Counted from the first letter of the stretch, positions 19,611-28,942 are shown. The stretch: 64,000 bases of DNA from Vagococcus silagei (GCF_004795745.1 NZ_SDGV01000010.1:100985-164984); one strand, 5' to 3'. Numbers and translations are program-made. The notes: generated by a model from the sequence alone, not told the origin.

Positions 19611-20429
19611 CTATTGAACGATTTCTAATTCACTCATGATAATAGAGGCTGTTTCTTCAATTGAAAGTTGTGCTACGTTGATGATTAAGCATCCAATTTT
19701 TTCATAAAGATCGTTCGCAAATTTTAATTCGTTTTTGATCGAGTCGATATCTGAGTATGCTGTATCAGGATTTAATCCGTAAGCTTTCATTCTTTCACGT
19801 CGAATTGTATTCAATACTTGAGGGTCATTAGTTAAACCAACAATTCGACTGGGATCGACTTCCCAAAGTTGCTTCGGAATATGTGCGCTTGGGATTAGCG
19901 GCAAATTGGCAACTTTAATATTTTTATTTGCTAAAAATAAACTGAGTGGTGTTTTAGACGTTCGTGAGACACCTAATAATACGATGTCAGCATCAAGAAA
20001 TCCTTTTGGATCTTTACCGTCATCGTACTTAACAGCAAATTCCATTGCACTCATACGATCAAAATAATTCTTATTTAAAAAATGACTTGCTCCGGGCACA
20101 CGAGAGGGTTCATAACCAGACCGACGTGATAATTCAAACATCAGTGGTGACATCGCATCAAGATTAAAGAGACTATTCTTTTGACAAAATTTAACTGCAA
20201 CTTCAACCAGTTCATCGGACACTAAAGTTTGAAGAACAATGGCATTCAATTCTTTAGCTCTTTCAAGAGCGACCATTAAGTCTGTTTCATTATCAATAAA
20301 CGATTTTCGAATAACTTTAATTGTAACATCTAAATTTTCATACTGGGCCATCGCAGCAGCGGATAGTTTAGCTCCAGTTTCGCCAGCAGAATCAGAAATA
20401 ATATAAATATAAATTGTTTGTTCAGACAT
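19611..20429 (-). CDS. ppsR: Bifunctional kinase/pyrophosphorylase, PPDK regulatory protein family (DUF299)
   Basis: A 272-residue cytoplasmic protein that in its family switches pyruvate phosphate dikinase (or PEP synthase) off and on by ADP-dependent phosphorylation and Pi-dependent dephosphorylation of a Thr. The N terminus shows IISDSAGETG; the P-loop-like motif GVSRTSKTPLS lies near residue 155 and IPSAHIPKQLW near residue 185. Both are hallmarks. Neither PPDK nor PEP synthase is in this window, so the target is not shown. It is divergently transcribed from zur with 82 bases between the starts. Confidence 0.88.
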   Translation of the reverse strand: MSEQTIYIYIISDSAGETGAKLSAAAMAQYENLDVTIKVIRKSFIDNETDLMVALERAKELNAIVLQTLVSDELVEVAVKFCQKNSLFNLDAMSPLMFELSRRSGYEPSRVPGASHFLNKNYFDRMSAMEFAVKYDDGKDPKGFLDADIVLLGVSRTSKTPLSLFLANKNIKVANLPLIPSAHIPKQLWEVDPSRIVGLTNDPQVLNTIRRERMKAYGLNPDTAYSDIDSIKNELKFANDLYEKIGCLIINVAQLSIEETASIIMSELEIVQ

Positions 20430-20449
20430 TGTGATTCCTCGCTTTACTT

Positions 20450-20478
20450 TTTACTTTCTCCCCATTATATCATATAAT
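20450..20478 (+). promoter_or_regulatory. Promoter of zur
   Basis: TTTACT (20450-20455), 17 bases, TATAAT (20473-20478), about 34 bases before the zur ATG in the divergent ppsR-zur region. Confidence 0.65.
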
Positions 20479-20511
20479 GAATGATGAGTAAGCAAGTTCA
20501 AGGGGGCCAAT

Positions 20512-20952
20512 ATGCAAGTTAAAATAAAAGAAGCACTAGATATTATGAAAGATAACGGTTTGAAATACACGAAACGTCGTGAAGAAATTTTAACGTATCT
20601 AGCAGAAGAAAATCGTTATATTGGTGCGACAGAAGTTTTTGATTTTATGAGTCAAAAATATAAAGGCATGAGCTATGATACTGTCTATCGAAATTTAAAA
20701 GATTTTACAAAATTATCTTTACTTGAGGAAACAGAACTAATGGGTGAGAAAAAATATCGATTTCACTGTGATGTATGTGAGCATTCGCATCACCATCACC
20801 ACTTCATATGCTTGTCGTGTGGGGCAACAAGAGAGATTGATATGTGTCCGATGAATTTTTTCACAGAACAGTTACCGGATTGTGAAATTACAGATCATCG
20901 TTTCGAAATATTAGGAAAATGTGATAAATGTTTAAAAAAGTCAAACTCATAG
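20512..20952 (+). CDS. zur: Zinc uptake regulator Zur (Fur family)
   Basis: A 146-residue Fur-family repressor. The N-terminal winged helix contains LKYTKRREEIL and MSYDTVYRNLK. The metal-binding region is His-rich (HSHHHHHFICLSCG near residue 90) and closes with CDKC. It agrees best with Bacillus Zur, including KYT-KRRE and CPMN, and so probably represses zinc-uptake genes when Zn2+ is plentiful. The actual metal is inferred from similarity only. It is followed by rpsU, which has its own strong promoter. Zinc-free ribosomal protein paralogues are common Zur targets, but rpsU is not one. Confidence 0.88.
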   Translation: MQVKIKEALDIMKDNGLKYTKRREEILTYLAEENRYIGATEVFDFMSQKYKGMSYDTVYRNLKDFTKLSLLEETELMGEKKYRFHCDVCEHSHHHHHFICLSCGATREIDMCPMNFFTEQLPDCEITDHRFEILGKCDKCLKKSNS

Positions 20953-20981
20953 TTGACTGAAAAATCACAATTAGTTATAAT
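20953..20981 (+). promoter_or_regulatory. Strong promoter of rpsU-yqeY
   Basis: TTGACT (20953-20958), a 17-base spacer and a perfect TATAAT (20976-20981), directly after the zur stop. The leader is about 66 bases long. Confidence 0.85.
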
Positions 20982-21053
20982 ATATAACGAACAGTTTTTT
21001 GTTTATATATATATGAAAAACGGTTACCTAAAGTTTGGAGGGAGGGAATTTAC

Positions 21054-21230
21054 ATGTCAAAAACTGTTGTTCGTAAAAACGAATCATTAGATGACGCTCT
21101 TCGTCGCTTCAAACGTTCCGTGTCAAAAACTGGTACCTTACAAGAGTACCGCAAGCGTGAGTACTACGAGAAACCAAGTGTTAAGCGTAAGAAAAAGTCT
21201 GAAGCTGCAAGAAAGCGTAAAAAATACTAG
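21054..21230 (+). CDS. rpsU: 30S ribosomal protein S21
   Basis: A small gene of 58 codons. The protein starts [20 protein letters not shown] and ends in a very basic tail ([10 protein letters not shown]), which is diagnostic of S21. S21 joins the small ribosomal subunit late and promotes base pairing of mRNA with the 3' end of 16S rRNA. It has a strong GGAGGGAGGG ribosome binding site and a consensus promoter, and yqeY follows closely, as in Bacillus and other Firmicutes. Confidence 0.97.
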   Translation: MSKTVVRKNESLDDALRRFKRSVSKTGTLQEYRKREYYEKPSVKRKKKSEAARKRKKY

Positions 21231-21253
21231 TTTTAATGAATGGATCTGATATT

Positions 21254-21697
21254 ATGACACTATTTGAAGAAATTAATAGTGATATAAAAATAGCGATGAA
21301 AAGTAAAGACAAGGAAGCATTGGCAATCCTCCGTATTGTAAAAGCTTTATTACAAAATGAAGAAATAGCAAAAGGAAGTAAGCTAAATTCTGATGAAGAA
21401 TTAACCGTGTTATCCCGAGAAGTGAAACAAAGAAAAGAAGCGTTAACTGAGTTTGAAAAAGCAGGTCGTCAAGATTTGATTGCTCAAGCACAAAATGCTC
21501 TCGATATTGTTTCAAAATATTTGCCTACACAATTATCTGATGAAGAACTGGAAACATTAATCCAAAATGCGATTGATACTTCTGGTGCCACTTCAATGAA
21601 AGATTTTGGAAAAGTTATGGGGATTGTTATGCCCCAAACTAAAGGTAAGGCAGATGGTCAAAAAGTTAATGCTTTAGTTAAACAATTAATATCATAA
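21254..21697 (+). CDS. yqeY: GatB/YqeY domain-containing protein
   Basis: A 147-residue protein, helical throughout, related to the tail domain of GatB that touches tRNA. Features are ELTVLSREVKQRKEAL near residue 60, SKYLPTQLSDEEL and the C-terminal DFGKVMGIVMPQTKGKADG. Its exact function is not settled; a role in tRNA-dependent amidation or tRNA binding is inferred. An ATG at 21236 is in frame, but the ATG at 21254 gives MTLFEEINSD, which matches family starts; neither has a strong ribosome binding site, so coupling to rpsU is likely. Confidence 0.88.
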   Translation: MTLFEEINSDIKIAMKSKDKEALAILRIVKALLQNEEIAKGSKLNSDEELTVLSREVKQRKEALTEFEKAGRQDLIAQAQNALDIVSKYLPTQLSDEELETLIQNAIDTSGATSMKDFGKVMGIVMPQTKGKADGQKVNALVKQLIS

Positions 21698-21736
21698 TCC
21701 GAATTAAAAGTAAGATATTCATCTTATAATCAATTT

Positions 21737-21780
21737 AGAAGTCTTAAAATCCTTGTGATTTTAGGGCTTCTTTATTTTTT
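21737..21780 (+). terminator. Terminator of rpsU-yqeY
   Basis: AGAAGTCTTAAAAT pairs with ATTTTAGGGCTTCT (one small mismatch), followed by a T-rich tract. Confidence 0.8.
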
Positions 21781-21850
21781 GAGATAATAAAATGTTAAAT
21801 TCATGGTAATTTAATACCAGTTTCCAACAAAATGACACATGCATGAATAG

Positions 21851-21879
21851 TTGGTGTTCTTATAAAGATGTGGTATTAT
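21851..21879 (+). promoter_or_regulatory. Promoter of the phoH-pgpH-ybeY-dgkA-era operon
   Basis: TTGGTG (21851-21856), 17 bases, TATTAT (21874-21879), preceded by TGG as in extended -10 promoters. The phoH start lies about 38 bases on. Confidence 0.6.
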
Positions 21880-21917
21880 TTACAAGTAATAGGATAAATA
21901 AAGGAGTTGTCGTATAT

Positions 21918-22877
21918 TTGACTGTTCAAGAAAGAAAGAGCCTTGAAATCTCAATAGAAAATGTAAAAGATTTAAATGAATTATTTGGCTCTCAAGATAA
22001 AAATATAAAACTTATTGAAGACTATTTAAATGTCGAAATTTCGACTCGTGGTGAAATTATGCAGATCGAAGGCGAGGCGGAAAGTGTTCAACAAACTCAT
22101 GATATTCTTGTAGTCCTTCAAGAATTAATTAATCGAGGTCATAAGATGAATACGCAAGATGTGATTAGTGCTATTAAAATGCGCCAAAGTGATACACTTA
22201 AATCATTTTTATCATTGTATGAAAATACGTTAATCAAAGATGCCAAAGGCCAATCTATCAAAATAAAAAATTTGAATCAAAAACAATATGTGAATGCGAT
22301 TAATTCAAATGATGTCGTTTTTGGAATTGGGCCTGCGGGAACTGGTAAAACATTCTTAGCTGTGGTCATGGCAATTGCGGCTTTAAAAAATGGACAAGTA
22401 AAAAAAATTATTTTAACCAGACCAGCAGTTGAAGCTGGAGAAAATCTAGGATTCTTACCTGGCGATTTACAAGAAAAAGTTAATCCTTACTTACGTCCAA
22501 TTTATGATGCACTATACCAAATTTTAGGTGTCGAACATACAAATCGTTTGATGGAACGAGGAGTCATTGAAATTGCTCCATTAGCATATATGCGCGGAAG
22601 AACGCTAGAAGATGCTTTTATTATTTTAGATGAGGCACAAAATACAACAAATGCGCAAATGAAGATGTTTTTAACCCGTCTTGGCTATCAATCAAAAATG
22701 ATTGTGAATGGTGATAAAACACAAATTGATTTGCCTAAAGGTGTCGAGAGTGGCTTAGTGCATTCAGAAAAAATTCTAAAAAATATTAAACGAATCAGAT
22801 TTATTGAATTCTCAGCTAGTGATGTTGTGCGTCACCCTGTTGTTGCGGATATTATTCGGGCGTATGAAGGAAACTAA
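21918..22877 (+). CDS. phoH: PhoH-like ATPase
   Basis: A 319-residue cytoplasmic P-loop ATPase, thought to act on RNA. An N-terminal KH-like region (about 1-110) precedes a helicase-like core with Walker A GPAGTGKT near residue 140, Walker B FIILDEAQN near residue 235 and GDKTQIDLP. The frame is open to an ATG at 21843, but that would overlap the promoter. The TTG at 21918 follows AAGGAG and gives MTVQERKSLEI and the 319-residue length of Bacillus PhoL. It heads a five-gene operon leading to ybeY, an rRNA-processing factor with which phoH is often linked. Confidence 0.9.
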   Translation: MTVQERKSLEISIENVKDLNELFGSQDKNIKLIEDYLNVEISTRGEIMQIEGEAESVQQTHDILVVLQELINRGHKMNTQDVISAIKMRQSDTLKSFLSLYENTLIKDAKGQSIKIKNLNQKQYVNAINSNDVVFGIGPAGTGKTFLAVVMAIAALKNGQVKKIILTRPAVEAGENLGFLPGDLQEKVNPYLRPIYDALYQILGVEHTNRLMERGVIEIAPLAYMRGRTLEDAFIILDEAQNTTNAQMKMFLTRLGYQSKMIVNGDKTQIDLPKGVESGLVHSEKILKNIKRIRFIEFSASDVVRHPVVADIIRAYEGN

Positions 22878-22899
22878 TAATAAGTAAAGGAGTATTGTG

Positions 22900-25098
22900 A
22901 TGACATTCGATTTAAGAAATATCTTTCAAAAATTAGGCAAGAGATACATTCCTATTGTGATATTAGTAATGTCACTGATACTGTTTGGTTTTATGTTTGG
23001 TAGCGTGCGCCAAAAACAAGCTGATTTTAAGGTTGGAAAACTTGCGGAAGAAACAATTCGAGCAAATAAAACAATCGAAAACAAGAAAGAAACTGAAGAA
23101 AAACAAAGACTTGCAGTTGAGAGTGTCTCGCCAGAGTATACGTATGATGCAAATAAAGAAAAAAACCAACTAGATTTAGTCGATAAATTATTTACAATGG
23201 TCGATGAGGTTAATTCTGAAACAGCAAAAAAATACCAAGCAGATTTAGATAAAGCGAAAGATAAAAAATCTGTTTTCGAACCTAAGGTAGAGGAAAAAAT
23301 CCCCTTATTAAAATCGAAATTTGAAAAGTTAAGTCCAGAGAATTTAGTCTTTTATCAATCTTTTCCGGATAATTTTTATGAGCAAATTTTTTTACTATCT
23401 TCAAGTGAGCTTCTAAAAATAAAAACAGAGAGCTCAAATATTATTCAACAGACGATGGGGCAAAAAATTAGAAATTCTAATTTACAAATTGAAAAACAAA
23501 AAGCTGTTGAAAAAGTTCAGTTTTTAAATTTTAATAATGTTGAACAGCAAATCGTTGAACGAATTGTTGAGAGAAGTATTATTGTCAATGAGGTTGCAAA
23601 CGATAAAGCGACTGACAAAATGAAAGAAATTGCTCTCAGTGCAGTTCAACCCGCAATGATTTATCAAGGTGAAATTATTGTGCGTGAAGGTGAACAAATT
23701 GATAGTAAAGCAATGGAGAAAATTAATCTATTAGGCTTGAATAATCAATCCACCTCAGTTTCACCAATCTTAGCAATGATTATTGCGTTGCTTTTACAAA
23801 TTATATTAGTTGTCTATTTTGTTTTTAAAGATAAAGACTTATACAATCAAAGTATGAATTTGACGTTCTATTTCGTTGCGATTATCTTTGCAGTTCTTTT
23901 GATGAAGATGATTTATCTATTCCAAAAGGACACAACAAATGCCTTTGGGTTACTTTTCCCTGCAGCGTTTGGACCACTGATGTTACACTTATTTGTTGGC
24001 AAACGTTGGGGCATCTTATTGTCAATGTTCCAAGGGATTTTTGCGACTTTTATTTTCTACGATATGGCGGGTACGACGTCGTTACTAGTGATTAGTCTTT
24101 TCTATATTTTCACTGGCTGTATTGCGACATTTCTTCAAAGAAAACGAATTAGTGAACAATTAACACAAGCGTCGTTCTTATTGATATTAATCCCAGTACT
24201 ATTTATTAATGTTCTAATCGCTTATCAAGGGATGGGACTTTTTGATAGCCGAACACTAACAAATATTTTTGTTGCCTTCGTCAGCGGTTTGTTTTCATTT
24301 ATTTTATCAATCGGACTTCATCCATATATTGAATTAATGGTGACTGATGATAGTGTGATTGTCTTAAATGAGTTAAGTAATCCAAATCATCCATTATTGA
24401 AACAATTGCTTGAAGAGGCTCCTGGTACGTATCACCATAGTATGATGGTGGCGTCACTAAGCGCGAATGCCGTTGCAGAAATTGGCGGTCGTTCTCTTCT
24501 CACACGAGTGGCGTGTTATTATCATGATATTGGTAAATTAAAACATGCTAATTTCTTCGTAGAAAACCTACCGGCTGGTGCTGAAAATCCACATAACTTT
24601 TTATTACCATCTGATAGTAAAGAGATTATTTTTGGACATGTGACAGATGGAGTTAAAGTATTAGAAGAAGCAGAAATGCCACAATTTATTATTGATGTTT
24701 GCCGTCAACATCATGGGACAACCTTAATGAAGTATTTCTATATTAAAGAAAAAGAACGTAACAATGATACAAGTGAAGCGTCATTTAGATATCCAGGACC
24801 AATTCCACAATGTCGTGAAATTGGGGTAATAAATATTGCCGATAGTGCTGAAGCAGCAGTTCGTGCTATGGATAATCCAACGAATGAAAAAATTAAAGAT
24901 TTCGTTCACCAGCTGATTCAAGGTCGTATTGATGATGGTCAGTTGTTAGATTCTGGGTTAACTTTAAAAGAATTAAAAATTATTGAACAGTCAATTGTGA
25001 CGGGATTGTCTAGTACGTTCCATTCACGTATAAAATATCCAAAAATGAAATCTGAAGCAGAACAAATGAAACAGGAACAAGAAGAAAGAGGGGACTAA
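22900..25098 (+). CDS. pgpH: Cyclic-di-AMP phosphodiesterase PgpH (7TMR-HD family)
   Basis: A 732-residue membrane enzyme that hydrolyses c-di-AMP, which controls potassium and osmolyte uptake. Order: one N-terminal membrane segment (about 15-35), a large extracytoplasmic 7TMR-HDED domain (about 45-285), seven membrane segments (about 290-480), then a cytoplasmic HD domain (about 505-700). The HD motif is visible (HHSMMV near residue 510, YYHDIGKLKH near 543) along with the further His pair in CRQHHGTT. The ATG at 22900 is 7 bases after AAAGGAG; the GTG just before it is not needed. It is the second gene of the phoH operon. Confidence 0.93.
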   Translation: MTFDLRNIFQKLGKRYIPIVILVMSLILFGFMFGSVRQKQADFKVGKLAEETIRANKTIENKKETEEKQRLAVESVSPEYTYDANKEKNQLDLVDKLFTMVDEVNSETAKKYQADLDKAKDKKSVFEPKVEEKIPLLKSKFEKLSPENLVFYQSFPDNFYEQIFLLSSSELLKIKTESSNIIQQTMGQKIRNSNLQIEKQKAVEKVQFLNFNNVEQQIVERIVERSIIVNEVANDKATDKMKEIALSAVQPAMIYQGEIIVREGEQIDSKAMEKINLLGLNNQSTSVSPILAMIIALLLQIILVVYFVFKDKDLYNQSMNLTFYFVAIIFAVLLMKMIYLFQKDTTNAFGLLFPAAFGPLMLHLFVGKRWGILLSMFQGIFATFIFYDMAGTTSLLVISLFYIFTGCIATFLQRKRISEQLTQASFLLILIPVLFINVLIAYQGMGLFDSRTLTNIFVAFVSGLFSFILSIGLHPYIELMVTDDSVIVLNELSNPNHPLLKQLLEEAPGTYHHSMMVASLSANAVAEIGGRSLLTRVACYYHDIGKLKHANFFVENLPAGAENPHNFLLPSDSKEIIFGHVTDGVKVLEEAEMPQFIIDVCRQHHGTTLMKYFYIKEKERNNDTSEASFRYPGPIPQCREIGVINIADSAEAAVRAMDNPTNEKIKDFVHQLIQGRIDDGQLLDSGLTLKELKIIEQSIVTGLSSTFHSRIKYPKMKSEAEQMKQEQEERGD

Positions 25099-25099
25099 T

Positions 25100-25576
25100 T
25101 TGGATTTAACTCTATATGACGAACAAAATCGACTCACACAAGAGCAAATAAAATTAGTAACAGATATATTGGATTTCGCAGCAAATGATACTGAAATAAA
25201 CTTGCCAGAAGATACTGAAATTTCAGTAACTTTTATTGACAACGAAGAAATTCGGGAAATAAACAAGGAGTATCGTCATAAAGATTATGCGACTGATGTT
25301 ATTAGTTTTGCGATTGAAGATGAAGTAGATGATGAGTTTCCAATTAATTTAGAAGGTTTTGATATTCCTCGAAATATCGGCGATTTATTTGTATCTGTCG
25401 AAAAAATACAAGAACAAGCTGAGGAATATGGACATTCATTTGATCGTGAGCTAGGATTTTTAGTTCTACATGGTTTTTTACATCTGAATGGTTATGATCA
25501 TATGGAACCAGCTGATGAAAAAGAAATGTTTGATTTACAAAGAAAGATATTAGATAATTATGGCCTCGAAAGATAA
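25100..25576 (+). CDS. ybeY: Endoribonuclease/rRNA maturation factor YbeY
   Basis: A 158-residue zinc metalloprotein required for 16S rRNA 3'-end maturation and ribosome quality control. The zinc motif is complete (HGFLHLNGYDH near residue 127) and the upstream RHKDYATDVISF and GDLFVS blocks are conserved. The start is TTG, one base after the pgpH stop; the ribosome binding site (AGAGGGGA) lies within the end of pgpH, so translation is coupled. Its 3' end overlaps dgkA by 17 bases. Confidence 0.95.
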   Translation: MDLTLYDEQNRLTQEQIKLVTDILDFAANDTEINLPEDTEISVTFIDNEEIREINKEYRHKDYATDVISFAIEDEVDDEFPINLEGFDIPRNIGDLFVSVEKIQEQAEEYGHSFDRELGFLVLHGFLHLNGYDHMEPADEKEMFDLQRKILDNYGLER

Positions 25577-25964
25577 AAAGACAACTAAAAATAAAAATTT
25601 TTGTGAGTCGTTGAAGTATGCATTATGTGGGATAAAAACAGTTTTTAAGATGGAACGCAATATGCGTTTTCATCTTTTTGCTGCAATTATGGTTATTATA
25701 CTTTCATTTGTTTTAGAATTGTCAAAAGGTGAATGGCTAATCATTATTATTGTTTTAGGGCTGGTTTTATTCTCTGAAATTGTCAATTCTTCTCTTGAGA
25801 GACTTGTCGATTTGACAACAAATCAACAATTTCATCCACTGGCAAAAGAAGTAAAAGACATGGCAGCTGCTGGCGTCTTAATTATCGCGATGACAGCACT
25901 TGTGATTGGTATTATTATCTTTGGACCAAAATTATTCGAAGTTTTTCTACAAATTAGGGGGTAA
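25560..25964 (+). CDS. dgkA: Undecaprenol/diacylglycerol kinase, small DgkA family
   Basis: A 134-residue integral membrane kinase with a short basic N terminus, an amphipathic surface helix and three membrane segments (about 45-62, 65-80, 105-128). The catalytic signature FSEIVNSSLERLVDL, with the conserved Glu residues, is present. In Gram-positive bacteria this family phosphorylates undecaprenol, recycling the lipid carrier for cell-wall synthesis, rather than diacylglycerol. The start overlaps the end of ybeY, and era follows after 3 bases. Confidence 0.9.
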   Translation: MASKDKKTTKNKNFCESLKYALCGIKTVFKMERNMRFHLFAAIMVIILSFVLELSKGEWLIIIIVLGLVLFSEIVNSSLERLVDLTTNQQFHPLAKEVKDMAAAGVLIIAMTALVIGIIIFGPKLFEVFLQIRG

Positions 25965-25967
25965 AAA

Positions 25968-26873
25968 ATGTTTAACGAAGATTACAAATCAGGGTTTGTC
26001 GCTATTATTGGGCGGCCAAACGTAGGTAAATCAACATTATTAAATCGAATTGTTGCGCAGAAAATTGCGATTATGAGTGATAAGGCTCAAACAACGCGTA
26101 ATAAAATTCAAGGTGTGTATACGACAGATGAAGCGCAAGTCGTTTTTATTGATACACCGGGAATTCATAAACCAAAAACTAAACTGGGCGATTTTATGGT
26201 CGAAACAGCTTATAGTGCGCTTAGAGAAGTTGATGCAGTTATTTTTATGGTAAGTGCCGATCAACCACGTGGTCGCGGTGATGACTTCATTATCGAGCGT
26301 TTGAAAAAAAGTGAAGCACCTATTTATCTTGTCATTAATAAAATTGACACTATTCATCCTGATAAGTTGTTACCGATTATTGAAGATTATAGTGAACAAC
26401 TTGATTTTAAAGAAATTATTCCGATTTCAGCAACTGAAGGAAACAATGTACCAAACCTTTTAGAAACTTTAGTAAATGACATGCCAAATGGACCGCAATT
26501 CTATCCAGATGATCAAGTAACAGATCATCCAGAGTATTTTATTGTTTCTGAATTAATTCGTGAGAAAGTATTACAATTAACTGAACAAGAAGTACCTCAT
26601 TCAGTAGCTGTCATTACTGAGAGTATGAAACGGGACGAGTATGATAAAATTCATATTCAGGCAACAATCATAGTTGAAAGAGACAGTCAAAAAGGGATTA
26701 TCATCGGCAAGGGTGGTAAAATGTTAAAAAATATCGGGATCAAATCGCGTCGTGATATTGAAAACTTACTTGGCAATAAAGTCTATTTGGAACTTTGGGT
26801 AAAAGTTCAGAAAAACTGGCGTGATAAACAAAAAGATCTATTAAACTTTGGTTACCGTGAAATGGATTATTAA
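25968..26873 (+). CDS. era: GTPase Era
   Basis: Essential GTPase that binds the 3' end of 16S rRNA and helps 30S assembly. The 301 residues comprise an N-terminal GTPase domain with G1 GRPNVGKS (about 15-22), G3 DTPGIH and G4 NKID, and a C-terminal KH domain with [11 protein letters not shown] (about 245). It ends the phoH-pgpH-ybeY-dgkA-era cluster, which groups ribosome maturation with membrane and second-messenger functions. The ribosome binding site is AGGGGG. Confidence 0.96.
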   Translation: MFNEDYKSGFVAIIGRPNVGKSTLLNRIVAQKIAIMSDKAQTTRNKIQGVYTTDEAQVVFIDTPGIHKPKTKLGDFMVETAYSALREVDAVIFMVSADQPRGRGDDFIIERLKKSEAPIYLVINKIDTIHPDKLLPIIEDYSEQLDFKEIIPISATEGNNVPNLLETLVNDMPNGPQFYPDDQVTDHPEYFIVSELIREKVLQLTEQEVPHSVAVITESMKRDEYDKIHIQATIIVERDSQKGIIIGKGGKMLKNIGIKSRRDIENLLGNKVYLELWVKVQKNWRDKQKDLLNFGYREMDY

Positions 26874-26880
26874 ACAAATA

Positions 26881-26918
26881 AAAGGGAGTGTGACAAAAGT
26901 GCGTCACACTCCTTTAAT
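26881..26918 (+). terminator. Hairpin between era and recO
   Basis: AAAGGGAGTGTGAC pairs with GTCACACTCCTTT across a short loop. The T tract after it is weak, so termination may be partial and recO may receive some read-through. Confidence 0.65.
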
Positions 26919-26996
26919 TACGAATGATGAGCGTTGTAAAACTCAATTCGGTGAAAAACTTACAGCACAATTTTTTTGTCATTAGGGGGTGAATGC

Positions 26997-27767
26997 ATGG
27001 AGCGGAATTTGGAAATTGAAGGACTTGTTTTGTTTAATCGCGATTATAAAGAAAAAGATAAACTTGTAAAAATTTTTACGGCAAGTCGTGGGAAAAAAAT
27101 GTTTTATGTCCGCAATGTGAGACGAAAAAACAGCCCGTTCTTGAGTGCAATTCAACCTTATACCAAGGCGAATTATGTTGTTGATTTAAATCAAGAAGGG
27201 CTATCATTCTTGTCTGCAATTAAAGAAGTTACGCCGTATAAAACAATTCAGCAAGATATTTTTATCTCAGCTTATGCAACTTATATTTTGAATTTAGTTG
27301 ATGTTGCGATTCAAGACGGCGAACCTGATTTTGCATTGTACGGATTTACAAAAGAAGCCTTAATTTTTTTAGATCAAGGCGTTGATCCTGAAATTATTAC
27401 TAATATTTTTGAAATCCAGCTCTTAGCTCGTTTTGGTTTAACATTTAATTGGTTAGAATGTGCTGTGTGTGGGGAAACACATGGTAAATTTGATTTGTCA
27501 CCGAAATATCATGGTGTTTTATGCGAAAATCATTTTTCAAAAGATGAGCATCGCTATCATTTCGATCCAATTGCGATGCATTTCATTCGTTTGTTCTCAA
27601 ACATAAAATATGATCAAATCAATTCAATCTCATTAAAACCAGAAACTAAAGATGCCATTCGGTTAATTCTTGATGAAATTTATGATGAATATGTAGGGAT
27701 TCATTTAAAAAGCAAAAAGTTTATCACGCAAATGAAAGATTGGGAAAACATGTTACGAAAAGATTGA
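26997..27767 (+). CDS. recO: DNA repair protein RecO
   Basis: A 256-residue recombination mediator that helps RecA load on SSB-coated single strands in gap repair. It has an N-terminal OB fold (about 1-80, starting MERNLEIEGLVLFNRDYKEKD) and a helical domain with a zinc-binding Cys cluster (CAVCG near residue 155, and LCENH). The frame begins further upstream at a TTG (26976), but the ATG at 26997 lies 6 bases after AGGGGGTGA and matches the family start. It follows era, a conserved order in Firmicutes. Confidence 0.92.
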   Translation: MERNLEIEGLVLFNRDYKEKDKLVKIFTASRGKKMFYVRNVRRKNSPFLSAIQPYTKANYVVDLNQEGLSFLSAIKEVTPYKTIQQDIFISAYATYILNLVDVAIQDGEPDFALYGFTKEALIFLDQGVDPEIITNIFEIQLLARFGLTFNWLECAVCGETHGKFDLSPKYHGVLCENHFSKDEHRYHFDPIAMHFIRLFSNIKYDQINSISLKPETKDAIRLILDEIYDEYVGIHLKSKKFITQMKDWENMLRKD

Positions 27768-27775
27768 AAAATAAA

Positions 27776-27804
27776 TTGACAAATCGCTTAATTATCATTA
27801 GAAT
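27776..27804 (+). promoter_or_regulatory. Promoter of glyQS
   Basis: A perfect -35 TTGACA (27776-27781), a 17-base spacer and TAGAAT (27799-27804), ahead of the T-box leader. Confidence 0.85.
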
Positions 27805-27814
27805 TGATTTAATT

Positions 27815-28020
27815 AAATCATTACGAAGATAGAGACAAGTAGTAAAATCCTTTTTTAGCGAATCTGTAATAGTGAAAGGCAGATAATTTTGATTTTATGA
27901 AGGCACTCTGGAGTAATAGCAACGAAGCTGCTGATCTTTCGATTAGATCAGAAGTAGGGTGGAACCGCGAAATAGTAATTCGTCCCTATATCTTATTTAT
28001 TATAAGGTATAGGGTTTTTT
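27815..28020 (+). promoter_or_regulatory. Glycine-specific T-box leader (tRNA-sensing riboswitch)
   Basis: The highly conserved T-box AGGGTGGAACCGCG lies at 27956-27969 and would form the antiterminator with uncharged tRNA. A candidate specifier codon GGC (glycine) is at 27902-27904, inside a bulged region followed by a purine. The competing terminator is a 12-base-pair stem (27984-28013) with six T. Uncharged tRNA-Gly is expected to let transcription continue into glyQS. Confidence 0.93.
27984..28020 (+). terminator. T-box-controlled terminator before glyQ
   Basis: CCCTATATCTTA pairs with TAAGGTATAGGG around a 7-base loop, then TTTTTT. The 5' arm partly competes with the antiterminator. Confidence 0.9.
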
Positions 28021-28042
28021 GTGATTAAAAGGAGGAAAACAG

Positions 28043-28942
28043 ATGAGTAACAAATTGACAGTTCAAGAGATGATTCTAGCTTTACAAAATTACTGGTCAA
28101 AACAAGGTTGTATGTTAATGCAAGCTTATGATACAGAAAAAGGTGCGGGAACAATGAGTCCATATACATTTTTAAGAGCGATTGGGCCTGAGCCATGGAA
28201 TGCGGCATATGTTGAGCCGTCACGTCGTCCTGCAGATGGACGCTACGGAGATAATCCAAACCGTTTGTATCAACATCATCAATTTCAAGTTGTAATGAAA
28301 CCATCACCACTTAACATTCAAGAGTTATATTTGGATAGCTTAAAAGTTTTAGGTATTGACCCGTTACAACATGATATTCGTTTTGTTGAAGATAACTGGG
28401 AAAACCCATCAATGGGTTGTGCTGGTTTAGGCTGGGAAGTTTGGTTAGACGGTATGGAAATTACCCAATTCACTTATTTCCAACAAGTCGGTGGTTTAGA
28501 GTGTAAACCTGTCACTTCGGAAATTACTTATGGTCTTGAACGTTTGGCTTCATACATTCAAGAAGTTGAAAGTGTTTATGACTTAGAGTGGACTCATGGT
28601 GTTAAATATGGAGAAATTTTTGTGCAACCAGAATTTGAGCATTCAGTTTATTCGTTTGAATTAAGCAATCAAGAGATGCTTTTAGATTTGTTTGGTAAAT
28701 ATGAAGCTGAAGCAAATCGTTGTATTGAAAAAAACTTAGTCCATCCTGCCTATGATTACGTCTTGAAATGTAGCCATATGTTTAACTTGCTAGATGCAAG
28801 AGGTGCAGTTTCTGTTACAGAACGTGCCGGCTACCTATCACGTATTCGAAATATGGCGCGTGAACTTGCGAAGGCTTTCGTAGATGAACGAGAAAAACTA
28901 GGATTCCCATTATTACAAAAAGAAAATAAGGAGGCAAAATAA
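28043..28942 (+). CDS. glyQ: Glycyl-tRNA synthetase alpha subunit
   Basis: Catalytic subunit of the bacterial alpha2beta2 glycyl-tRNA synthetase, which charges tRNA-Gly. It is 299 residues. Class II signature regions include [20 protein letters not shown] and [11 protein letters not shown] near residue 60, and [21 protein letters not shown] near residue 132. The ribosome binding site is AAAGGAGG. It lies 22 bases after the T-box terminator and 1 base before glyS, so the subunits are made together. Confidence 0.97.
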   Translation: MSNKLTVQEMILALQNYWSKQGCMLMQAYDTEKGAGTMSPYTFLRAIGPEPWNAAYVEPSRRPADGRYGDNPNRLYQHHQFQVVMKPSPLNIQELYLDSLKVLGIDPLQHDIRFVEDNWENPSMGCAGLGWEVWLDGMEITQFTYFQQVGGLECKPVTSEITYGLERLASYIQEVESVYDLEWTHGVKYGEIFVQPEFEHSVYSFELSNQEMLLDLFGKYEAEANRCIEKNLVHPAYDYVLKCSHMFNLLDARGAVSVTERAGYLSRIRNMARELAKAFVDEREKLGFPLLQKENKEAK

